Assembly (NCBI RefSeq): GCF_030269645.1
Contig: NZ_BSTR01000002.1
Span: 186,001-250,000 of the forward strand
Source: Actinokineospora sp. NBRC 105648
GTDB lineage: Bacteria; Actinomycetota; Actinomycetes; Mycobacteriales; Pseudonocardiaceae
DNA length: 64,000 bases
Direction of reading: 5' to 3'
In this document: piece by piece, positions 17,068 through 27,016 of the stretch
Layout: every line of letters begins with the position of its first letter
Position numbering within the stretch: the first letter of the stretch is position 1
Program-made: the position numbers and the translations under genes
Notes under the pieces: model-generated
What the model was told of the DNA's origin: nothing
What the model saw: only the letters and a program-made list of their open reading frames with translations
Database searches by the model: none

Positions 17068-18014
17068 GCAGGCATGAGCCCGACGCGGGGGAGCGGCCCA
17101 ACTGGGTCCCCCCGGTCCTGCGCGGCGACCGGATGGAAGCCGGGCTGCGGCTGCTGGAGATCGATGTCCGGCGCAGGCTCGACGGCCTGCTGCAGGGCAA
17201 CCACCTCGGCCTGGTGCCCGGCCCCGGCTCCGAACCGGGCGAGGCGCGGCCCTACCAGCCCGGCGACGACGTGCGCCGGATGGACTGGGCGGTCACCGCG
17301 CGCACCACGGTCCCGCACATCCGCGAGACGGTCGCCGACCGCGAGCTGGAGACCTGGCTGGTGGTCGACCTGTCCGCCAGCCTGGACTTCGGCACCGCGG
17401 GCTGCGAGAAGCGCGACCTCGCCGTGGCCGCGGTCGCCGCGATCGCGCACCTGACCCGAGGCGGCGGCAACCGGATCGGCGCCCTGGTCTCCACCGGCGA
17501 CCGGATGGTCCGCGTCCCCGCGCGCGGGGGGCTGGCGCACGCCCGCGGCCTGGTCCGCAAGGTCGCCGAGACACCGCGCGCCCCCGAGGGCGTGCGCGGT
17601 GACCTCGCCGAGGCGATCGAGCAGCTCCGGCGGCCACCCCGCAGGCGCGGGTTGGCGGTCGTGGTCTCCGACTTCCTCGGCGGCACCGACTGGCAGCGCC
17701 CGCTGCGCGCGCTGTCGCTGCGCCACGAGCTCGTCGCGGTCGAGGTCGTCGACCCGCGCGACGTCGACCTGCCCGACGTGGGCACCGTCGTGCTGGCCGA
17801 CCCGGAGAGCGGCCGCCAGCGCGAGGTCACCGCGTCCCCGTTGCTGCGCAAGGAGTTCGCCGCCGCGGCGGCCGAGCACCGGGCCGCGGTCGCCAAGGGC
17901 ATCCGGGGCGCGGGCAGCGGGCACCTGGTGCTGCGCACCGACTCCGACTGGATCGCCGACATCGTCCGCTTCGTGGTGGCCCGCAAGCGCCGCTGGTCGG
18001 GGGGAGTGGCATGA
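17064..18014 (+). CDS. DUF58 domain protein (MoxR partner)
   Basis: 316 residues. The DUF58 hallmark is PGDDVRRMDWAVTAR (about residues 66-80), followed by a VWA-like fold starting with WLVVDLSASLD. No signal peptide is seen. The role is unproven but the family is almost always coupled to MoxR and a membrane VWA protein. The start GTGA overlaps the moxR stop and its end overlaps the next ATG, so the three proteins are made together and probably form a complex. Confidence 0.9.
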
Positions 18015-18994
18015 GCTTCCGCAACTTCGCGTCCCCGTGGTGGTTCCTGCTGCTCATCGCGGTCGCCGCGCTGGTCGGCGGCTACGTGCTCGTGCAGCGC
18101 TCCCGGCGCAAGCGGACGCTGCGGTTCACCAACCTGGAGCTGCTGGAGAAGGTCGCCCCCACCGGCCCGAGCAGGCTGCGGCACCTGCCCGCGATCGTGC
18201 TGATCTTCGCCCTGCTGCTGCTGACCACCGCGATGGCCGGGCCGACCGCCGAGCAGAAGGTCCCGCGCAACCGGGCCACCGTGATGCTGGTGATCGACGT
18301 GTCGCTGTCGATGGAGTCCACCGACGTGGCGCCGACCCGGCTCAAGGCGGCCCAGGTGGCGGCCAAGTCCTTCGCCGAGGGCCTGACCCCGGGGGTCAAC
18401 CTCGGGCTGATCACCTTCGCGGGCACCGCGACCGTGCTGGTGGCGCCCACCACCGACCGGGGCGGGGTCGCCAAGGCGATCGACAACCTGAAGCTGGCCC
18501 AGTCCACCGCGACCGGTGAGGCGATCTTCGCCGCGCTGCAGTCGATCGATGGCTTCTCCCAGGTGGTCGGCGGCCCGGACGGGCCGCCCCCGGCCCGGAT
18601 CGTGCTGATGTCGGACGGCAAGCAGACCATCCCCACCGAGCAGGAGGACGACCCGCGCGGCTCGTTCACCGCGGCGAAGGCGGCGGCGGACAAGAAGATC
18701 CCGATCACCACGATCTCCTTCGGCACCGCCGACGGGACCGTGGAGATCGAGGGCCGGGTGCAGTCGGTCGCCGTCGACGACACGGCCATGAAGGAGATCG
18801 CCCAGCTCTCTGGCGGCGACTTCTACAAGGCGGCGACCGCCGACCAGCTGCGCAAGGTCTACGACACGCTGGGCGAGCAGATCGGCTACGAGGTCAAGGA
18901 GGCCGACGCCAGCCGTCCGTGGCTCATCCTGGGCACCCTGGCGGCCCTGGTGGCCGCCGCGGGCTCCCTGGTGCTGGGCCAGCGCCTGCCGTAG
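18011..18994 (+). CDS. Membrane VWA domain protein (BatA-like)
   Basis: 327 residues: an N-terminal TM helix (about 14-32), a second near 60-75, a VWA domain with an intact MIDAS (DVSLS in VIDVSLSMES, then the T and D positions), and a C-terminal TM helix (about 300-320). This is the usual layout of the membrane partner of MoxR/DUF58. It matches the position of Rv1481 in the mycobacterial order moxR1-Rv1480-Rv1481-[opposite gene]-fabG1-inhA-hemH. Confidence 0.9.
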   Translation: MSFRNFASPWWFLLLIAVAALVGGYVLVQRSRRKRTLRFTNLELLEKVAPTGPSRLRHLPAIVLIFALLLLTTAMAGPTAEQKVPRNRATVMLVIDVSLSMESTDVAPTRLKAAQVAAKSFAEGLTPGVNLGLITFAGTATVLVAPTTDRGGVAKAIDNLKLAQSTATGEAIFAALQSIDGFSQVVGGPDGPPPARIVLMSDGKQTIPTEQEDDPRGSFTAAKAAADKKIPITTISFGTADGTVEIEGRVQSVAVDDTAMKEIAQLSGGDFYKAATADQLRKVYDTLGEQIGYEVKEADASRPWLILGTLAALVAAAGSLVLGQRLP

Positions 18995-19018
18995 CACGAG
19001 CACCGGGGGAGGAACCCC

Positions 19019-19648
19019 TCAGTCGATCTTCACCAGCTGCACGGCCTCGTCCAGCGAGCCGTAGCTCCATGGAGCGACCGGGCTGTAGGGCAGGATCGTG
19101 CAGAGCGTGCTGCGGAAGAACGTGGCCGCGTAGCCGGTGGCGTTGTAGTACGCCTTGCCCCGCATGCCCTCGGCGTGGAAGCACCGGTTCGTGTACGGCA
19201 CACCCACTTGCCACATGGCACCGGTGAAGTCGGCGTTCTCGTACACGCACACCCGGTCCACGTCACACCTCGGCGCGATCCGCAGCGACTTGACGCGGCC
19301 GCTCACCTGCGGGGAACCCTGCTGGTAGCGCACCCGCGCGTAGGACGCCCCGGCGCAGTCTGGGTTGTCGAACGCCTCCAGCTGGCTGCGCTCGGTGCGG
19401 TTGTTGTACACCGACCCGATCCGCGAGCTCGTGCCGTCCGGCCAGGTCACCTCCGGGGTGAAGCAGGTGTTCGCGGGCAGCGTCCTGGCCTTGGTCTTGC
19501 CCTGGTAGCTGCCCTGCGACCAGAAGCAGTAGTTGCCGTCCGGGCAGTCCGGTGGCGGGTCGGCCGCGGCGGGCAGTGCGGCGCTGGTCAGCATGGCGGC
19601 ACTGGTCAGCACCATGACGAACGTTGGAACAAGGGCGCGAAATCGCAT
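19019..19648 (-). CDS. Secreted peptidase inhibitor I36-like protein
   Basis: 209 residues with a clear signal peptide (MRFRALVPTF to AAA-DPPP). The mature part contains the Streptomyces inhibitor I36/beta-gamma-crystallin-like pattern twice: CPDGNYCFWSQGSYQGK and, later, DRVCVYENADFTGAMWQVG, with several Cys for disulfides. Predicted to be extracellular, perhaps a metalloprotease inhibitor; function is inferred from family. It sits on the opposite strand inside the moxR-fabG block, a slot that also holds an opposite-strand gene in mycobacteria. Confidence 0.82.
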   Translation of the reverse strand: MRFRALVPTFVMVLTSAAMLTSAALPAAADPPPDCPDGNYCFWSQGSYQGKTKARTLPANTCFTPEVTWPDGTSSRIGSVYNNRTERSQLEAFDNPDCAGASYARVRYQQGSPQVSGRVKSLRIAPRCDVDRVCVYENADFTGAMWQVGVPYTNRCFHAEGMRGKAYYNATGYAATFFRSTLCTILPYSPVAPWSYGSLDEAVQLVKID

Positions 19649-19822
19649 TCCTGGCCTCTCCGGTCGACGGCCCCCCGGTGTCCGCCATGATCGCCGGGCG
19701 GCCACCCGCGGTGACCGCGCGACACCGCCCACGTACGGGTGGTGTGCGTCGCCGGATCGTGCGACCGGCGGTGACCCGGCGCGCGTCAGCCCCGGCAGGG
19801 GTACGTCAGGCAGGCCCGATAG

Positions 19823-20569
<747 letters not shown>

Positions 20570-20669
20570 GCCACCGAGCCCCGCCGAACCACCCGGGCCG
20601 GGTCGTCGAGCCGGCACCGACCCCGCACAGCCAGTCGCACCACCAGCACAAACGGAGGAAACCCCACCG

Positions 20670-21437
20670 ATGTCCGGACTGCTCGAGGGCAAGCGCCTGC
20701 TGATCACCGGTGTGATCACCGACTCGTCCATCGCCTTCCACGCGGCCAAGGTCGCCCAGGAGCAGGGCGCCCAGGTCGTGCTCACCGGCTTCGGCAGGCT
20801 CAGCCTGGTGGAGCGGATCGCCAAGCGGCTGCCCCAGCCCGCCCCGGTGGTCGAGCTCGACGTGCAGAACCAGGAGCAGCTCGACTCGCTGGCCGAGCGG
20901 GTGCGCGAGCACGTCGACGGCCTCGACGGGGTCGTGCACTCCATCGGCTTCGCCCCGCAGAGCTGCCTGGGCGCGCCGTTCCTGGACGCGCCGTGGAAGG
21001 ACGTGGCGGTCGCCCTGGAGGTCTCGGCCTACTCGTTCAAGTCGCTGGCCACCGCGACCCTGCCGCTGCTCGGCCCGGGGTCCTCGATCGTCGGCCTGGA
21101 CTTCGACGCCCGGGTCGCCTGGCCCGCCTACAACTGGATGGGCGTGGCCAAGGCCGCGTTCGAGTCCACCAACCGCTACCTGGCCCGCGAGCTCGGCCCG
21201 CGCAAGATCCGGGTCAACCTGGTCGCGGCGGGCCCGGTGCGCACCATGGCCGCCAAGTCCATCCCCGGGTTCTCCGAGCTGGAGGACGCCTGGGGCACCC
21301 GGGCGCCGCTGGGCTGGGACGTCAACGACGCCACCCCGGTCGCCCAGTCCATCTGCGCGCTGCTCTCGGACTGGCTGCCCGCGACCACCGGCTCGATGGT
21401 GTGGGTCGACGGCGGCGTGCACGCGGTGGGCATGTAG
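20670..21437 (+). CDS. inhA: Enoyl-ACP reductase (InhA/FabI type)
   Basis: 255 residues, typical for InhA (269 in M. tuberculosis). It shows [12 protein letters not shown] at the NADH site, HSIGFAPQ with the Ser equivalent to InhA S94, and the catalytic pair in [10 protein letters not shown] (Y and K, equivalents of Y158 and K165). The NADH-dependent final reduction of fatty acid elongation. Strong AACGGAGG site. Whether this organism makes mycolates cannot be told from the window; the enzyme also serves ordinary FAS II. Confidence 0.94.
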   Translation: MSGLLEGKRLLITGVITDSSIAFHAAKVAQEQGAQVVLTGFGRLSLVERIAKRLPQPAPVVELDVQNQEQLDSLAERVREHVDGLDGVVHSIGFAPQSCLGAPFLDAPWKDVAVALEVSAYSFKSLATATLPLLGPGSSIVGLDFDARVAWPAYNWMGVAKAAFESTNRYLARELGPRKIRVNLVAAGPVRTMAAKSIPGFSELEDAWGTRAPLGWDVNDATPVAQSICALLSDWLPATTGSMVWVDGGVHAVGM

Positions 21438-21446
21438 AACGGCGGT

Positions 21447-22481
21447 ATGACCGACGCACTGCTCTGGCTGTCCTTCGGCGGCCCCGAGTCCCCGGCCGAC
21501 GTCCGGCCGTTCCTGGAGAACGTCACCCGGGGGCGCGGGGTCCCGCCGGAGCGGCTCGACGAGGTCGAGGCGCACTACCAGCACTTCGGCGGTGTGTCCC
21601 CGATCAACCGGCTCAACCGCGAGGCGATGGCGGCGGTGCGCGCCGAGCTGCTCCGCCAGGGCCTGGACCTGCCGATCTACTTCGGCAACCGGAACTGGCA
21701 CCCGCTCGCCGAGGACACCGTGGCGAAGATGGCCGCCGACGGCGTTCGTCGGGCATTGGTATTCCCGACGAGCGCCTACGGCGGCTACTCGGCCTGCCGG
21801 CAGTACCACGAGGACATCGCCCGGGCGCGGGCCGCGACCGGCCCCGACGCGCCCGATCTGGTGAAGCTGCGGCACTTCTTCGACCACCCGCTGTTCGTCG
21901 CCGCGGTCGCCGACGCCGTTCGCGCGTCAGCGGCCACCGTGCCCGCCGGGTACCGATTGGTGTTCACCGCGCACTCGGTGCCCGACTCCGCCGACCGCGC
22001 CGCCGGTCCGCCGGAGGAGGGCGGGCGGCGCTACTCCCGCCAGGTGGCCGAGGCGTCCCGCTTGGTCGCGGCGGCGGTCGGGGTGGCCGACTACGACGTG
22101 GTGTGGCAGTCCCGGTCCGGGCCGCCGCAGGTGCCGTGGCTGGCGCCCGACGTCGTCGACCACATCGAGGACCTGCACGGGCGCGGGGTCCGCGCGGTGG
22201 TGGTGTGCCCGATCGGCTTCGTCAGCGACCACCTGGAGGTGGTCTGGGACCTCGACACCGAGGCGGCGGAGAAGGCGGCCGAGCTGGGGATGGCGTTCGC
22301 CCGGTCGGCCACGCCCAACGGCGACCCGAGGTTCGCCGAGCTGGTGGTGGACCTGATCAGGGAGCAGTTGGCGGGCGCGGAACCGGCCAAGCTGTCGGAC
22401 TTCGCGGTGGGCGGCTGCACCCTCAACGGCGCCGCGTGCGCGGTCGCGTGCTGCGAGCCCGCCAAGCGGCCGGGGCGGTAG
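21447..22481 (+). CDS. hemH: Ferrochelatase (coproporphyrin type) with Fe-S cysteines
   Basis: 344 residues. The conserved FSFGGP-like start reads LSFGGPESP, the central FTAHSVPDS motif carries the catalytic His, and [13 protein letters not shown] carries the Glu of the metal site. The C-terminus [16 protein letters not shown] together with a Cys in [10 protein letters not shown] resembles the [2Fe-2S] ligands of actinobacterial ferrochelatases. By family it inserts iron into coproporphyrin III in the Gram-positive heme route. Nine nt after inhA, so co-transcribed; TAGAAC 6 nt upstream may give a second leaderless start. Confidence 0.94.
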   Translation: MTDALLWLSFGGPESPADVRPFLENVTRGRGVPPERLDEVEAHYQHFGGVSPINRLNREAMAAVRAELLRQGLDLPIYFGNRNWHPLAEDTVAKMAADGVRRALVFPTSAYGGYSACRQYHEDIARARAATGPDAPDLVKLRHFFDHPLFVAAVADAVRASAATVPAGYRLVFTAHSVPDSADRAAGPPEEGGRRYSRQVAEASRLVAAAVGVADYDVVWQSRSGPPQVPWLAPDVVDHIEDLHGRGVRAVVVCPIGFVSDHLEVVWDLDTEAAEKAAELGMAFARSATPNGDPRFAELVVDLIREQLAGAEPAKLSDFAVGGCTLNGAACAVACCEPAKRPGR

Positions 22482-22506
22482 TACCCGCCGGGCGAGCGGC
22501 AAAGCG

Positions 22507-22552
22507 GGGAAGCGGCGCCGGGGGTGCAGGGGTACCCCCGGCGCCGCTTCCC
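22507..22552. terminator. Strong bidirectional terminator
   Basis: A perfect 19-bp stem (GGGAAGCGGCGCCGGGGGT and complement) with an 8-nt loop lies between the hemH stop and the end of the convergent small gene. It closes the moxR-hemH region. Confidence 0.88.
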
Positions 22553-22553
22553 G

Positions 22554-22805
22554 TCAGGCGCGCAGCCGGACCTCGTGCCGGAGGTCTGGCGCAGTCGCCT
22601 CGGTGGGGAAAACTGCGGCGACGTAGGCGATCGCGCACTCCGGGCACACCGTCCGCGCGTTGGGGCGCTCGCGGTACCGCGTGTCGACCGGCAGCCCGCA
22701 CAGGCCGGTGGTCCGGCTCATGAGGACGACGTGCGCGCGGCCGCCGTAGGAAGCACTGGTACCCCAGCACACCTCGCCGCGTGGATCCCTGGTCATCATC
22801 TTCAT
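22554..22805 (-). CDS. Small putative zinc-ribbon protein
   Basis: 83 residues. Cysteines occur in EVCWG, GLCGLPV and VCPECA; the spaced CxxP and CPEC pattern suggests a small Zn site. A PVDTRYRERPNARTVCPEC-like core is seen in other small actinobacterial proteins of unknown function. Its ATG overlaps the stop of the upstream winged-helix-like gene (TGATG), so they are made together and may interact. No function can be assigned. Confidence 0.7.
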   Translation of the reverse strand: MKMMTRDPRGEVCWGTSASYGGRAHVVLMSRTTGLCGLPVDTRYRERPNARTVCPECAIAYVAAVFPTEATAPDLRHEVRLRA

Positions 22806-23377
22806 CACCCGTGGTTCGACTGGGAGAGATCGAGTCTGGTGTGCAGCTGCCTGCCGGTCTCGCTGAGGGTCACCATCCGGCAGTCGCGCAGCCGGGCCGA
22901 GCCGACCACCAGGTGGCCCGCGCTCACCAGCTCGCGCATCCGGGCCGCCAGCCTGCTCTCCACGGGGTTGCCGCGGTCGACCACCTGGTTGCCCTCGGTC
23001 ATGCCGAGGTCGCCGCGCTGGGCGCAGCGCAGCAGGACGAACCAGTCGCGGGTGCGCGCGGCCTCGTCCGGGGAACGGCGGCCGCGGCGCAGCCAGATGT
23101 CGAGCAGCCGCTCGCCCGCGGAGGTCAGGCCCGCTCGCAGCCAGCCGTCGCGCGGGTCGGGGGTGGCCTCGCCGAAGCCGACGAAGCCGTCGCGGCGCAG
23201 CGTGAACAGCGCGCTGACCATCAGCACACCCAGGTCGTCGGTGCGGTGCCGCAGCGCCGACCCGGCCCCGTAGGCGCCGACCTCGCCGCGCGCGACCATC
23301 TGCAGGGCACCGAGGTGGTTGGTGTCCAGCGCGAGCGGCCGGGCGGCCTGCTTGGGGTCGAGTAGTTGTGCGGTCAT
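22805..23377 (-). CDS. Putative winged-helix protein, actinobacterial hypothetical
   Basis: 190 residues, no membrane segment. Two segments resemble the recognition helix and wing of MarR/PadR-like folds: LTSAGERLLDIWLRRG (about 88-103) and VTLSETGRQLHTRLD near the end. It may be a duplicated winged-helix unit, but the family is not recognised. ATG at 23377 has a GGAG site. Co-translated with the small Cys-rich protein; the pair could form a regulator with a metal-binding partner (inference). Confidence 0.68.
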   Translation of the reverse strand: MTAQLLDPKQAARPLALDTNHLGALQMVARGEVGAYGAGSALRHRTDDLGVLMVSALFTLRRDGFVGFGEATPDPRDGWLRAGLTSAGERLLDIWLRRGRRSPDEAARTRDWFVLLRCAQRGDLGMTEGNQVVDRGNPVESRLAARMRELVSAGHLVVGSARLRDCRMVTLSETGRQLHTRLDLSQSNHG

Positions 23378-23587
23378 GGTGTGACTCCGGTAACAGCGGT
23401 TGGTCCAGTGCGATCACTATCGGCGACTTCCGCCGCCGACGCTCATCCCAAAGACCCATAGCACCGGGTTATGTCCGTGCTGACGCGCTGTTTACCCTGT
23501 TCCAGCGGGGAATCCGCGCCAGGCTCGCCCGGCCTCAAGGGTAGGGCAAGGGTTTCCCCCGCTGGACGCGCGAAAGATCTTCGGCCG

Positions 23588-24187
23588 TCAGCGGTTCCCG
23601 GTCGTGTGCGCCGCGTGTGCGAGGTAGGCCCGCCCGCGAGGGGAGAGCCGGTAACCGGTGTCCAAACTGATGGTCAATCCGAGATTCTTCAACTTGCGCA
23701 CGTCGAGCTTGAACGGCGCGGTCTCCCGCCCGACCGAGGCGGCCAGGTCGGCCGCGCGCACGGCGGGCCGCTCGGCGATCAGCCGAAGTGTGGCACCCGT
23801 CCACGGGCCGATCGCACTGGCCCGGTCCAACCGGGTCAACCGGGCTGTGATGGCCTCGACGTCGGCCGGGGTCAGGTCCGCGGTACCCGCCAGTTCGTCG
23901 CGCGGGTCCGTGCCGTGGTCGGGGTGGACGCGCAGGCGGTACACCGGGCTCATCGGGTCGCCGCGCAGGTCGGCGCGGACCTCGTCGGCGGAGCGGTACC
24001 CGGCGGCCCGCGCGTCGCGCGCGGTGATCCGGGCGAGCGGCACGACGGTGACCTCGTCGACCACGATCCGGCCCGCGGCCGTGCGGTAGACCTTGCCCGC
24101 CACGGCTTGCGGCGCGCGCCACCGTCGGAAGAGGACAGTGATCGACCCGTCCTGGATCCCGTCGTGCAGCCGCCGCTCGATCAGCAC
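23588..24187 (-). CDS. ASCH domain protein with C-terminal winged helix
   Basis: 199 residues. The first 100 match the ASCH (PUA-like) pattern: IERRLHDGIQDGSITVLFRRW, the GKVYRTAAGRIVV strand pair and ITARDARAAGYRS. ASCH proteins bind RNA or modified nucleosides, and some are amidohydrolases. The C-terminal 90 residues read as a winged helix (VRAADLAASVGRE, KLKNLGLTISL, GYRLSPRGRAYL). The GTG at 24187 lies 7 nt after TACGCT, giving a leaderless transcript. The combination suggests a nucleic-acid-binding regulator. Confidence 0.78.
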   Translation of the reverse strand: MLIERRLHDGIQDGSITVLFRRWRAPQAVAGKVYRTAAGRIVVDEVTVVPLARITARDARAAGYRSADEVRADLRGDPMSPVYRLRVHPDHGTDPRDELAGTADLTPADVEAITARLTRLDRASAIGPWTGATLRLIAERPAVRAADLAASVGRETAPFKLDVRKLKNLGLTISLDTGYRLSPRGRAYLAHAAHTTGNR

Positions 24188-24216
24188 GAGGGGCAGCGTA
24201 ACCGGCCGGGACGGGA

Positions 24217-25056
24217 CTAGCGCTTGTCCGCGTGGTCCTTGTCGACGTGGTCGGTGTCGGAGTGCTCCTTGTCGGGGCGGTCGGAGAAGATCCGCACCGC
24301 CTCGTCGACCGCGGCGAGCCGGGCGATCCGGACCGCGTCGAACAGCGGGCGCAGCGCGTCGGCGCGCCTGCGGGCCGAGGACGACGACAGCGCCCCACCG
24401 GGGGCGTCCTCGCTCGCCAGGTGCAGGATCGCCGAGACCTCGTTGGCCCGCTGCAGCACGCGCAGCGCGCGCGGGGGAGTGCCCTCCGGCCACGGCGCGG
24501 CCGACTGGTGCGCGACCCGGGCGGTGATCTCCTCGCGGACACCCGCGCGGTGCTTGGCCACCCCCAGCTCGGTGAGCACGCCCGCGGCCACGCGCATGGC
24601 GCCGGTCAGCTCGTGCTCGGACTCGCCCAGCGGCACGTGCTCGACCGCGGGGGCGTCGCCGATGTCGAAGACGGTCCAGCGCAGCACCCCGTCGGCGATC
24701 GGCTCGGGCACCAGGCCCAGCGGGGCGCCGTGCAGCACGACCGCCTCGCCCGCGTGCAGCGCCGACCCGGCGAACTCGCTGCGCCCGCCCAGCCCCCGCA
24801 CGTCGCCCGCCACCGGCAGCACGAGCCTGCCGCCGGTGACCCCGGCCCGGCGCAGCGCGGCGAGCAGCGCGGCCACCTGGCCGCCCGCCTGGCCGCGCAG
24901 CGGCACCTCGAGGGACTGCGCGGTCTGCCCGTCCACGGCGACCACGTCGTGCAGTTCGGCCCAGTGGCCCAGGGAGTCCAAGACGTCATCGGCTGCGGCG
25001 GAACCGTTCAGCCACGCCGAAACCCACACCGCGAAGGTGGCACTCGGAGTTGACAC
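24217..25056 (-). CDS. Conserved actinobacterial hypothetical protein
   Basis: 279 residues, soluble, with no motif that fixes a function. The N-terminal two thirds are alternating strands and helices, the rest helical. The last 20 residues form a charged tail with repeated DKxHxD units that might bind metal or be disordered. The GTG at 25056 lies 8 nt after TACCCT, so it is probably leaderless. Neighbours on the same strand have their own leaderless promoters, so no operon is implied. Confidence 0.72.
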   Translation of the reverse strand: MSTPSATFAVWVSAWLNGSAAADDVLDSLGHWAELHDVVAVDGQTAQSLEVPLRGQAGGQVAALLAALRRAGVTGGRLVLPVAGDVRGLGGRSEFAGSALHAGEAVVLHGAPLGLVPEPIADGVLRWTVFDIGDAPAVEHVPLGESEHELTGAMRVAAGVLTELGVAKHRAGVREEITARVAHQSAAPWPEGTPPRALRVLQRANEVSAILHLASEDAPGGALSSSSARRRADALRPLFDAVRIARLAAVDEAVRIFSDRPDKEHSDTDHVDKDHADKR

Positions 25057-25095
25057 GGGATCCGAGGGTACGCGACCGGTGGTCGCGGGCGGTGA

Positions 25096-25572
25096 TCAGC
25101 TCCGGTCGGCGGGCCCCAGCAGGCGTTCGAGCAGGTCCCGGAACCGGTCGATGTCCTCGGCGCTGTCGAACGCGCGGCCCGGCACCGGGTGGAACCCGCC
25201 GGGGCCGGTGCGCAGCACGAACGCGCGCTCGGTCTCCACCCAGCCCGCCAGCCCGGCCAGCTCGAGGTCGCTGTAGGCGCTGCCGTCGGTGGTCATCATC
25301 CGCACCGAGCGCCCGTCGACCTCGGCGGTGACCGCGCGGCCCGCGACCGGGTCGCGGCGGAACGCCCTGCGCACCGCGACGGCGGGCAGCCCGGCGATGA
25401 TCGCCGCGCACACCAGGCCGAAGATCCCCGGCGAGATCTGGCCGAGCACCAGCAGCACGGTGGAGAACACGCCGAACGCCGCGGCGAACCAGGGCACCCG
25501 GCGGGCGAACGGGACGGTGGCGCGGATGCCGTCGGCCCAGTCGGCGGGCACCGGGTCCCAGCGGAGTCGCAC
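25096..25572 (-). CDS. YcxB-like two-TM membrane protein
   Basis: 158 residues. A two-helix hairpin (about residues 24-62) is followed by a PH-like beta domain (RAVTAEVDGRSVRMMTTDGSAYSDL, WVETERAFVLRTGPGGFHPVPGRAF), the layout of YcxB-like proteins. The final helix ends in RDLLERLL. Function unknown; the soluble part faces the cytoplasm by analogy. GTG at 25572, 7 nt after TAGGGT, is a leaderless start. Confidence 0.75.
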   Translation of the reverse strand: MRLRWDPVPADWADGIRATVPFARRVPWFAAAFGVFSTVLLVLGQISPGIFGLVCAAIIAGLPAVAVRRAFRRDPVAGRAVTAEVDGRSVRMMTTDGSAYSDLELAGLAGWVETERAFVLRTGPGGFHPVPGRAFDSAEDIDRFRDLLERLLGPADRS

Positions 25573-25720
25573 GGGCAAGACCCTAGCCGCACCGACGAAA
25601 ACCCGAGGACGGGTGGTTTCCGGCCCGCGAACGACGCGGATCACCGCTCCCACGTCTCGGACACGCCCTACCGCGCGGGCGCGGTAGGGCCACCAACCGC
25701 GGCGTGCCACGATCTGCGCC

Positions 25721-26941
25721 ATGGGCAAGCCGCATCGGGCCAGGTTGGAACGCGTCGGCGAGAGCTCGAACGCCACCACGCTGGAGCTGTTCTTCGACCT
25801 GGTCTTCGTCTTCGCGCTGACCCAGGTGACCGCCATGATGGCCGAGGACCCCACCTGGTTGGGGCTGCTGCGCGGGGCGCTCGTGCTCGCCGTGGTGTGG
25901 TGGTGCTGGATCGGCTACTCGTGGCTGTCCAACCTGGTCAAGGCGGACGAGGGGCACGCCCGCACGGCGATGCTGGCGGCCATGGCGGCGATGTTCCTGA
26001 TCGCGCTGGCCATCCCCGAGGCGTTCCACGACTTCCCGGGCGGGGTGTCGGGCCCGACGGTGTTCGCGGTCGGCTACTTCCTGGTCCGCGCGGTGCACCT
26101 GGTGCTGTTCTGGATCGTCGCCGACGGCGACGCCGTGCTGCGCAGGCAACTGGTCAAGTTCACCCCCAGCATGCTCGGCGGCACCGTGCTGCTGCTGGTC
26201 GCCGCGCAGACCAGCGGCACCGCGCAGATCCTGCTGTGGGTCGGCGCGGTGGCCGCCGACTACGGCGGCACGTTCGTCATCGGCGCCTCGGGCTGGCGGC
26301 TGAACTCGGCCTCGCACTTCGCCGAGCGGTACGGGCTGATCGTGATCATCGCGCTCGGCGAGTCGATCGTGGCCATCGGCGTGGGGGTCAACCACCTGCC
26401 GATCTCCTGGCCGATCATCACCGCGGCGCTGCTCGGGCTGGCCATCGCGGCGTGCCTGTGGTGGGCCTACTTCGACACCCACGTGCTCATCGCCGAGCGC
26501 GCCCTGGCCCGGGTCACCGGGGCCGAGCGCGCGAGCATGGCGCGCGGCGCGTTCACCTTCCTGCACCTGCCGCTGGTCGTCGGGATCGTTTTGCTCGCCC
26601 TCGGCCTGAAGAAGGTCCTGGGCTACGTCGGCGGCGCCGACGGGCACTCGGCCGCCGACCACCTGCACGGCGTGCCGCTGTGGGCGCTCTTCGGTGGCAC
26701 GGCGCTCTACCTGCTGGCGCACTCGGCGATCTCGTGGCGCTGCGCGCGCAACCACAAGCCGCAGCGGATCGGCTTGGGGATCGCGATCCTGGCGGTCACC
26801 CCGCTGATGTCCACCCTGCCCGCTTTGCTCGCGCTGACGGTGCTCACCGCGTCGCTCGTGGGCCTGATCGGCTACGAGTGGGTGCACTACAAGGGCACCC
26901 GCGCGGAGATCCGGCACTCCGACGAGGAGCACGCGGGCTGA
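25721..26941 (+). CDS. Low temperature requirement A (LtrA) family membrane protein
   Basis: 406 residues with about 10 TM helices. The LtrA signature is at the N-terminus (LELFFDLVFVFALTQVT) and in the middle (FAERYGLIVIIALGESIVAIG). LtrA was named from a Listeria cold-growth mutant; the biochemical role is unknown. ATG at 25721 has no good ribosome site. Monocistronic. Confidence 0.9.
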   Translation: MGKPHRARLERVGESSNATTLELFFDLVFVFALTQVTAMMAEDPTWLGLLRGALVLAVVWWCWIGYSWLSNLVKADEGHARTAMLAAMAAMFLIALAIPEAFHDFPGGVSGPTVFAVGYFLVRAVHLVLFWIVADGDAVLRRQLVKFTPSMLGGTVLLLVAAQTSGTAQILLWVGAVAADYGGTFVIGASGWRLNSASHFAERYGLIVIIALGESIVAIGVGVNHLPISWPIITAALLGLAIAACLWWAYFDTHVLIAERALARVTGAERASMARGAFTFLHLPLVVGIVLLALGLKKVLGYVGGADGHSAADHLHGVPLWALFGGTALYLLAHSAISWRCARNHKPQRIGLGIAILAVTPLMSTLPALLALTVLTASLVGLIGYEWVHYKGTRAEIRHSDEEHAG

Positions 26942-27016
26942 CACCCGGGCTGAGTTGTCCACAGGCTGGAGCCACTCCACGTCGACCGGACCGCCGAACG
27001 TGCGTAGCGTCGAACC

